Shown: positions 28,955 to 32,341 of the stretch, one piece after another
Numbering within the stretch: the stretch's first letter is position 1
Layout of the letters: every line of letters starts with the position of its first letter
IMG/VR virus record: IMGVR_UViG_3300030943_000112
Location: 1-32,341 of that record
Strand: one strand, 5' to 3'
Origin: a virus
Length of the DNA: 32,341 nt
Notes under the pieces: model-generated
Told to the model about the DNA's origin: nothing
What the model saw: the letters and a program-made list of their open reading frames with translations, nothing else
Database searches by the model: none
Made by a program: the position numbers and the translations under genes

Positions 28955-30088
28955 ATGATAGATAAAAAACTTGGTTATGATAAAAAGACACAAGCACTTA
29001 TAGATAGGATGTGTCATTATGTAGAGAGAGAAGATTATGTATTAAATAAGAAGGTTGCGGAGGAAAAAATATTACAAACTTATGATATTTTTGGATTAGT
29101 TAGACCTAAAAAGATAGTATGGTGTAAAGACCCATTTAATAAAAGATTTATGGAGTCAGCATGGTCAGCAGGGTCAGCAAGGTCAGCAAGGTCAGCATGG
29201 TCAGCATGGTCAGCAGGGTCAGCAGGGTCAGCAAGGTCAGCAGGGTCAGCAAGGTCAGCAAGGTCAGCATGGTCAGCAGGGTCAGCAGGGTCAGCATGGT
29301 CAGCAGGGTCAGCAAGGTCAGCAAGGTCAGCAGGGTCAGCATGGTCAGCAGGGTCAGCAAGGTCAGCAAGGTCAGCAGGGTCAGCAAGGTCAGCATGGTC
29401 AGCAGGGTCAGCAAGGTCAGCATGGTCAGTAGATAATTTTTATTGGGCAGGATTAGATTATGATTTTGATTATTTTGTAATGGAATACGAATATTGTTTA
29501 AATCCAAGTAATAATAAACCAACTAAAAATGATAGAATCTATTTACAATATTCTACTCTACTTTTAGAAGCATTAGAAGCTGGTTTGGGATTAAGAGTTG
29601 AATGGGAAGATACTCTGTATTTAGTTCCTATTGCATTAGTTAAAATAGATGAACTTAATAGATTTCATTCTACTAAAGAATCAGCAATTAAGTGGAAGGG
29701 TGGTAAGGAATTTTATTATCTACATGGAGGTAATATTGAAAAGAAGTGGTGGAATAAAATAGTTAATGATAAATTTAAGGCAAGTGAAATATTTGCTATA
29801 GATAATCATGAACATAGAAGAATCGCCTATGAGATGATGGATAAGACAAAGATGAAATCATTAAAAGATTATAAAGTTATTGATGAAGTTAGTGATGATG
29901 GTTATGGCAATAAAATGAAAATAATATCTTTCACAGTTAAAAATATTGAAGAACCATTAAAATATCTTAATTGTTTTTGTCCAACCACTAAGAGAGAATA
30001 TTTTATTGGAACTGATAAAGATATTTGTTGGGAAGCAAAGAAATCATCCTTTGGTCTAAGAGATGAAGAATTTATTAAAGAATGGTAA
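28955..30088 (+). CDS. DUF6745-like protein with SA(W/G/R) tandem repeats
   Basis: 377 residues. Residues 1-65 are helical (YDKKTQALIDRMCHYVERED). Residues 68-157 are 30 triplets S-A-W/G/R, encoded by a 9-base tandem repeat. The remainder carries LLLEALEAGLGLRVEWEDTL, SAIKWKGGKEFYYLHGG, KASEIFAIDNHEHRRIAYEM and a beta C-terminus, matching the DUF6745 pattern of a W-G-----Y-L-G--V strand pair then 'N-E-RR---E'. DUF6745 function is not known to me. The repeat may form a glycine/alanine-rich helical or extended spacer; phage relatives often carry similar SA-rich repeats. Length change by recombination would keep the frame. Confidence 0.65.
   Translation: MIDKKLGYDKKTQALIDRMCHYVEREDYVLNKKVAEEKILQTYDIFGLVRPKKIVWCKDPFNKRFMESAWSAGSARSARSAWSAWSAGSAGSARSAGSARSARSAWSAGSAGSAWSAGSARSARSAGSAWSAGSARSARSAGSARSAWSAGSARSAWSVDNFYWAGLDYDFDYFVMEYEYCLNPSNNKPTKNDRIYLQYSTLLLEALEAGLGLRVEWEDTLYLVPIALVKIDELNRFHSTKESAIKWKGGKEFYYLHGGNIEKKWWNKIVNDKFKASEIFAIDNHEHRRIAYEMMDKTKMKSLKDYKVIDEVSDDGYGNKMKIISFTVKNIEEPLKYLNCFCPTTKREYFIGTDKDICWEAKKSSFGLRDEEFIKEW
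29156..29425 (+). repeat. 30-unit 9-bp tandem repeat TCAGCANGG
   Basis: Thirty uninterrupted copies of TCAGCA-N-GG, where N is T, G or A and never C. The changing base is the first codon position, so the third residue of each unit is Trp, Gly or Arg while Ser-Ala is constant. By my count W, G and R occur 9, 10 and 11 times, in no simple order. GC content is far above the flanks. Because 9 is a multiple of 3 and no frame creates a stop, other frames are also open as a side effect. Confidence 0.95.
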
Positions 30089-30097
30089 TTAAAATTT

Positions 30098-30298
30098 ATG
30101 AGAAATAATTTACAGAAAGGGCTTTGCCCAAAGTGTGAAGGATTCCTTGCACAAGATAAACTTCATCATTTAGTATTTTGTAAGGATTGTGATTTTAGAA
30201 TCGATGCCGATGATTATCAGGAAGAATTAGATAATGCAAAAGATGATTATAGATTTAGAGATTACAATGACAACTTAAAAGATTTAAATTCCTTATAA
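30098..30298 (+). CDS. Small zinc-ribbon protein
   Basis: 66 residues. CPKCEGFLAQDKLHHLVFCK then CKDC give a CxxC-x17-CxxC zinc ribbon in the first half; the second half is acidic and helical (DADDYQEELDNAKDDYRFRD). Such ribbons with acidic tails can bind polymerase or nucleic acid. No specific family recognised. It lies in the early operon before another Cys-rich protein. Confidence 0.6.
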   Translation: MRNNLQKGLCPKCEGFLAQDKLHHLVFCKDCDFRIDADDYQEELDNAKDDYRFRDYNDNLKDLNSL

Positions 30299-30300
30299 CT

Positions 30301-30675
30301 ATGAAAAAAAACCCAATTAAAAAAGAAATTTATTGGGGATTAGAAGAACTACCAATTCCAAAGCGATGCGATAACGAACAATGTAGATTACTTATTCCCA
30401 ATACAGGTAGTTTTGTACAGAGAGTATTAGATGGTAAAAAATTAGTATTCTGTGATGAATGGTGTGCAGACCAACAATGTTACAAAAAAAGAAAAGTCCA
30501 TGATAGAGTTTGTAAAAGTTGTGGTGGTCAAACAGAGGAATATATGAGATACACAACAAAAGGACAATTATATGGTCATGGAAGTTTTAGAAAATATTGC
30601 TCCACTTGTAGACCATATCGTAGAGGTAAAATTTTAGAAAATTTAATTGAACTTAAAAAAAGTATTGATAAATAA
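30301..30675 (+). CDS. Cys-rich multi-zinc protein
   Basis: 124 residues with CDNEQC, FCDEWCADQQC, VCKSCGG and YCSTCRPYRRG, so two or three treble-clef or ribbon zinc sites. The pattern of a strand, C----C, GK-LVFCD--CA and a CKSCG---...YCS-C ending resembles FCS/HNH-adjacent zinc modules, but I see no catalytic His-Asn-His. It is the last gene of the early operon; 49 bases without a clear terminator separate it from the promoter of structured RNA 2. Confidence 0.6.
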   Translation: MKKNPIKKEIYWGLEELPIPKRCDNEQCRLLIPNTGSFVQRVLDGKKLVFCDEWCADQQCYKKRKVHDRVCKSCGGQTEEYMRYTTKGQLYGHGSFRKYCSTCRPYRRGKILENLIELKKSIDK

Positions 30676-30724
30676 GGGTGAAAAAGGAAATGTTTTATCA
30701 AAGTGAAAGAATCGTGTTTGCCTA

Positions 30725-30753
30725 TTGACAAATAAATATGAATATGCTAAGAT
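30725..30753 (+). promoter_or_regulatory. Promoter of structured RNA 2
   Basis: TTGACA (30725-30730), a 17-base spacer and TAAGAT (30748-30753). Six bases later, at 30760, the ACCTA arm of the first hairpin starts, the same spacing as in RNA 1. Confidence 0.8.
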
Positions 30754-30759
30754 AGAAGT

Positions 30760-31040
30760 ACCTAGTAATAGGTGGCGAATCAAATAACTACTTCAATACA
30801 TTTTGAGTAGTTCACCAGAGAAATCTGGTGGATTCGTCAAAGTGTATTTTTGTTTTATAGTCTGGGGTTAAAACTAGAAGACTTTAAATGGACTAGTTCT
30901 CGTAAACCTTATGGCATGGAAAAATAGCCATCATAACTCAGGAAGGTAAAATAGATTTTCGGAATTTATTTCTTAGTTATGGGTTTATGTTCTCTTACTT
31001 TCTACAATTAAAACTGTGGGGGTAAGGGGGCGTATCTCCA
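30760..31040 (+). ncRNA. Pseudoknotted structured RNA 2 (same family as 23843-24045)
   Basis: P0 ACCTA-GTAA-TAGGT (30760-30773). P1 30774-30781 with 30831-30838, eight pairs including one G-U. P2 30786-30792 with 30806-30812, 13-base loop. P3 CACCAG/CTGGTG (30813-30818/30825-30830). The P2 loop (30795-30805) pairs with 30838-30848, up to 11 pairs, forming a pseudoknot. Downstream stems: AACTAG/CTAGTT (30872-30877/30893-30898), ATGGC/GCCAT (30911-30915/30927-30931), CATAACT/AGTTATG (30932-30938/30975-30981) enclosing a nine-pair AT hairpin with loop TTCGG. Blocks ACTTTAAATGGA (30881-30892) and GAATTTATTTC (30962-30972) recur in RNA 1. The transcript may continue into the next gene as its leader. 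It differs from a simple terminator or tRNA; I do not recognise a known class. Confidence 0.75.
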
Positions 31041-31084
31041 TAATCTAGGAAGGTCTTAATTAATACAATGATTAATACAACTAT

Positions 31085-31399
31085 ATGGAAGAACAATATT
31101 TAAAACAAACATTAGTGATGGATACAGAAGTATTTTCTAAGTTAGTAAACAAATATCTCCCAAAGATAGAAGAAGTGCAAAATAAAATTCCAGCCAAACC
31201 TAAATATCAATTCCAAGAACTCACTAAGAAACTATTTCCTATTTATGGAGCAGATATTTTAAAACTCCCCTACCGCACATTCTATACAGATTATAAGTTA
31301 GAAAAAGCACACGAAGCTACAGAGAAGTTTTGTAAAGACCCAATCAAAGAAAATAGATTTAAGTATTTGTGTTCGTGTATGAGGAAGATGCCTTATTAG
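31085..31399 (+). CDS. Hypothetical protein downstream of structured RNA 2
   Basis: 104 residues, helical and basic: VMDTEVFSKLVNKYLPKIEE, PKYQFQELTKKLFPIYGADI, KLEKAHEATEKFCKDPIKEN and a C-terminal YLCSCMRKMPY. No family recognised. The only promoter upstream is that of structured RNA 2, so the RNA may double as its 5' leader and this protein could be its partner; that is inference from position. Two TTAATACAA direct repeats lie just before the ATG. Another promoter starts two bases after the stop. Confidence 0.55.
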   Translation: MEEQYLKQTLVMDTEVFSKLVNKYLPKIEEVQNKIPAKPKYQFQELTKKLFPIYGADILKLPYRTFYTDYKLEKAHEATEKFCKDPIKENRFKYLCSCMRKMPY

Positions 31400-31400
31400 C

Positions 31401-31429
31401 TTGACAAATAAATTAGAAAGGTATATAAT
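31401..31429 (+). promoter_or_regulatory. Promoter for helical RNA, tRNA-Pro and rtcB
   Basis: TTGACA (31401-31406), a 17-base spacer, TATAAT (31424-31429), a full consensus match. The predicted start is near 31436. No terminator is evident between it and rtcB, so one transcript probably carries all three. Confidence 0.85.
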
Positions 31430-31441
31430 AGGAATAGAAGT

Positions 31442-31537
31442 ATGGTGTGTTTCAGGAGGAGTATATCGTAGAGAGTAATTATCTTTATGTAATTGGCGAA
31501 CTGACGAGTTCTGGGTACTCCACCTAAAGCACATCAT
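31442..31537 (+). ncRNA. Long imperfect hairpin RNA abutting tRNA-Pro
   Basis: 31442-31450 pairs with 31529-31537 (nine pairs including two G-U). An internal loop (TTC/AAA) leads to 31454-31463 with 31516-31525 (nine pairs plus one A-A mismatch). The apical region holds GAACT-GACG-AGTTC (31498-31511) and a weaker AATTA/TAATT hairpin (around 31478-31494). The 3' strand ends exactly one base before the tRNA, so RNase P maturation of the tRNA would also release this RNA with a blunt helical end. It shows no T-loop or cloverleaf and is not a second tRNA. Function unknown: processing guide, decoy or regulator of the tRNA/rtcB message. Confidence 0.6.
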
Positions 31538-31608
31538 CAGGATAAAATGTTGTGGTGGCATCTGCTGTTTGGAACAGTAAAGGCTTAGTTCGATTCTAAG
31601 TATCCTGA
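31538..31608 (+). tRNA. tRNA-Pro (anticodon UGG)
   Basis: 71 bases. Acceptor CAGGATA/TATCCTG (31538-31544/31601-31607) with discriminator A31608. A short D-arm ATG/CAT (31547-31549/31559-31561) with a GG-containing loop. Anticodon stem TGCTG/CAGTA (31563-31567/31575-31579, one G-U) with loop TTTGGAA, anticodon TGG at 31570-31572. A four-base variable loop. T-arm CTTAG-TTCGATT-CTAAG (31584-31600) with consensus T-loop. C1-G72 and A73 fit a proline tRNA. CCA is not encoded and must be added. It lies between a helical RNA and rtcB on one predicted transcript. Confidence 0.85.
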
Positions 31609-31657
31609 CAATTTATAACTATTATAAAAATAAGTTTTATTAATTAATGTAATACAT

Positions 31658-32341
31658 ATGAAAACAATAAACACAGAAAAATTAGAAGTAAAAATGTGGT
31701 TAGAAGAAATAGAAGATGGTGCAATGGAACAAATAAAACACCTTGCAAATCTTCCTTTTGCTTTTAAACATATTGCGATAATGCCAGATAGTCATAAAGG
31801 ATATGGTATGCCTATTGGTGGAGTGTTAGCTACTAAAGATGTAATAATACCTAATGCAGTAGGAGTTGATATAGGTTGTGGAATGTGTGCCATAAAAACA
31901 TCACTTACAGAATTAGATACTGAAACTCTTAAAAAGATAATGGGCGAAATTAGAAAAGCTGTTCCAGTTGGATTTAATAAGCATAAAGAAGAACAAGATG
32001 AAAGCTTAATGCCAACTTGTGTAAAAAATGTATTCCATAGAACTGAAAACTATGACGATTTACCAATAGTTGAACAGGAATATAATAATGCAAGATTATC
32101 ATTAGGAACTCTTGGTGGTGGTAATCACTTCATAGAAATACAAAAAGGTTCAGATGGACATATTTGGATTATGATACATAGTGGAAGTAGAAACTTCGGA
32201 TTAAAAATTGCCGAACACTATAATAAATTAGCTATTGAATTAAATAAACTTTGGTATTCAGATAGTGGAGTTCCAGCAGAATGGGAACTTGCATTTCTTC
32301 CACTAGAAAGTGAAGAAGGAAAATCTTATATCAGAGAAATG
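31658..32341 (+). CDS. rtcB: RNA-splicing ligase RtcB (5' part, runs off the window)
   Basis: 228 residues visible; the full family is roughly 380-480 long, so the C-terminus is missing because of the window edge. MPDSHKGYGMPIGGVLAT (from residue 42), NAVGVDIGCGMCA with metal ligands D71 and C74, GTLGGGNHFIE with H157 and WIMIHSGSR with H174 are hallmark RtcB motifs. The later catalytic His that carries GMP lies beyond the edge. RtcB joins 2',3'-cyclic-phosphate or 3'-phosphate ends to 5'-OH ends using GTP and Mn2+. Placed after a phage tRNA on the same predicted transcript, it may repair tRNAs cut by host anticodon nucleases, or process structured phage RNAs; both are inference. Confidence 0.93.
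   Translation, partial: MKTINTEKLEVKMWLEEIEDGAMEQIKHLANLPFAFKHIAIMPDSHKGYGMPIGGVLATKDVIIPNAVGVDIGCGMCAIKTSLTELDTETLKKIMGEIRKAVPVGFNKHKEEQDESLMPTCVKNVFHRTENYDDLPIVEQEYNNARLSLGTLGGGNHFIEIQKGSDGHIWIMIHSGSRNFGLKIAEHYNKLAIELNKLWYSDSGVPAEWELAFLPLESEEGKSYIREM

Noticed and set aside
29156-29425. CRISPR array
   Set aside because: The repeat is a continuous 9-bp coding minisatellite without spacers.
29148-29522. Long minus-strand frame coding LTLLTM repeats, and a second rightward frame coding VSRVSK repeats
   Set aside because: Both are by-products of the stop-free 9-bp repeat inside the rightward DUF6745-like gene; no leader, promoter or non-repeat domain supports them.
31442-31537. A second tRNA upstream of tRNA-Pro
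   Set aside because: The sequence folds as one long imperfect hairpin; there is no T-loop or anticodon arm.
31298-31561. Minus-strand frame overlapping the tRNA region
   Set aside because: It would be antisense to the 104-residue gene, a consensus promoter, the hairpin RNA and part of the tRNA.
1-32341. Recoded stop codons
   Set aside because: TGA ends genes in several ATGA overlaps and TAA ends most others, and gene-length frames are intact with the standard bacterial code; the possible UUA anticodon at 965-967 is not enough to claim recoding.

Overview
The window is a stretch of an AT-rich tailed-phage genome (or prophage/metagenomic phage contig), cut at both ends inside genes. TGA is used as a stop: several neighbouring genes overlap as ATGA. 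Most starts have A/T-rich leaders and no clear Shine-Dalgarno sequence. Promoters are almost perfect TTGACA-17-TATAAT, and several fire directly onto an ATG, so much of the translation looks leaderless. I cannot name the host. AT richness, near-absence of Shine-Dalgarno sites and some familiar-looking small proteins would fit a phage of an uncultured bacterium, possibly Patescibacteria/CPR, but that is a guess.

Layout. (1) 1-2272, rightward DNA-metabolism genes: the end of a DUF5664-like nucleotide hydrolase, a DnaQ-like exonuclease with zinc ribbon, a promoter-driven tRNA-like RNA, an HNH-like small protein, a small RHH-like protein and a RusA-type resolvase. (2) 23733 down to 2321, one long leftward virion and lysis module: TerS, TerL, portal, scaffold, major capsid protein, a GT-B glycosyltransferase, adaptor-like protein, glycine-rich fibre, other tail or injection proteins including one with LysM, a 1225-residue fibre, XhlA-like holin and an M15 endolysin carrying an extra HExxH motif. 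No tape-measure protein is evident, so a podovirus-like particle is most likely. (3) 23734-24680, about 950 bp without a convincing gene: a promoter-driven pseudoknotted RNA, then an AT-rich repeat region that could be an origin or operator array. (4) 24681-26503: two tiny rightward genes, then a leftward cassette of zinc ribbon, GT2 glycosyltransferase, SAM methyltransferase and small membrane peptide. (5) 26597-30675, a tightly packed rightward operon of small early-type proteins, including a membrane-anchored lysozyme-like protein and a DUF6745-like protein with 30 SA(W/G/R) repeats. (6) 30725-32341: a second pseudoknotted RNA, a small gene, then one promoter serving a long helical RNA, tRNA-Pro(UGG) and rtcB.

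The most unusual content is RNA. Two separate loci (23843-24045 and 30760-31040) appear to encode related structured RNAs. Both start six bases after a consensus -10 with an ACCT/AGGT hairpin, continue into a P1 helix whose interior pairs with the strand just 3' of P1, and then share two sequence blocks in the same order. A third structured RNA abuts the tRNA, a fourth is tRNA-like, and a fifth pseudoknot lies just after the major capsid gene in transcription order. Together with tRNA-Pro and the RtcB ligase, this suggests a phage that invests heavily in structured RNA and RNA repair.
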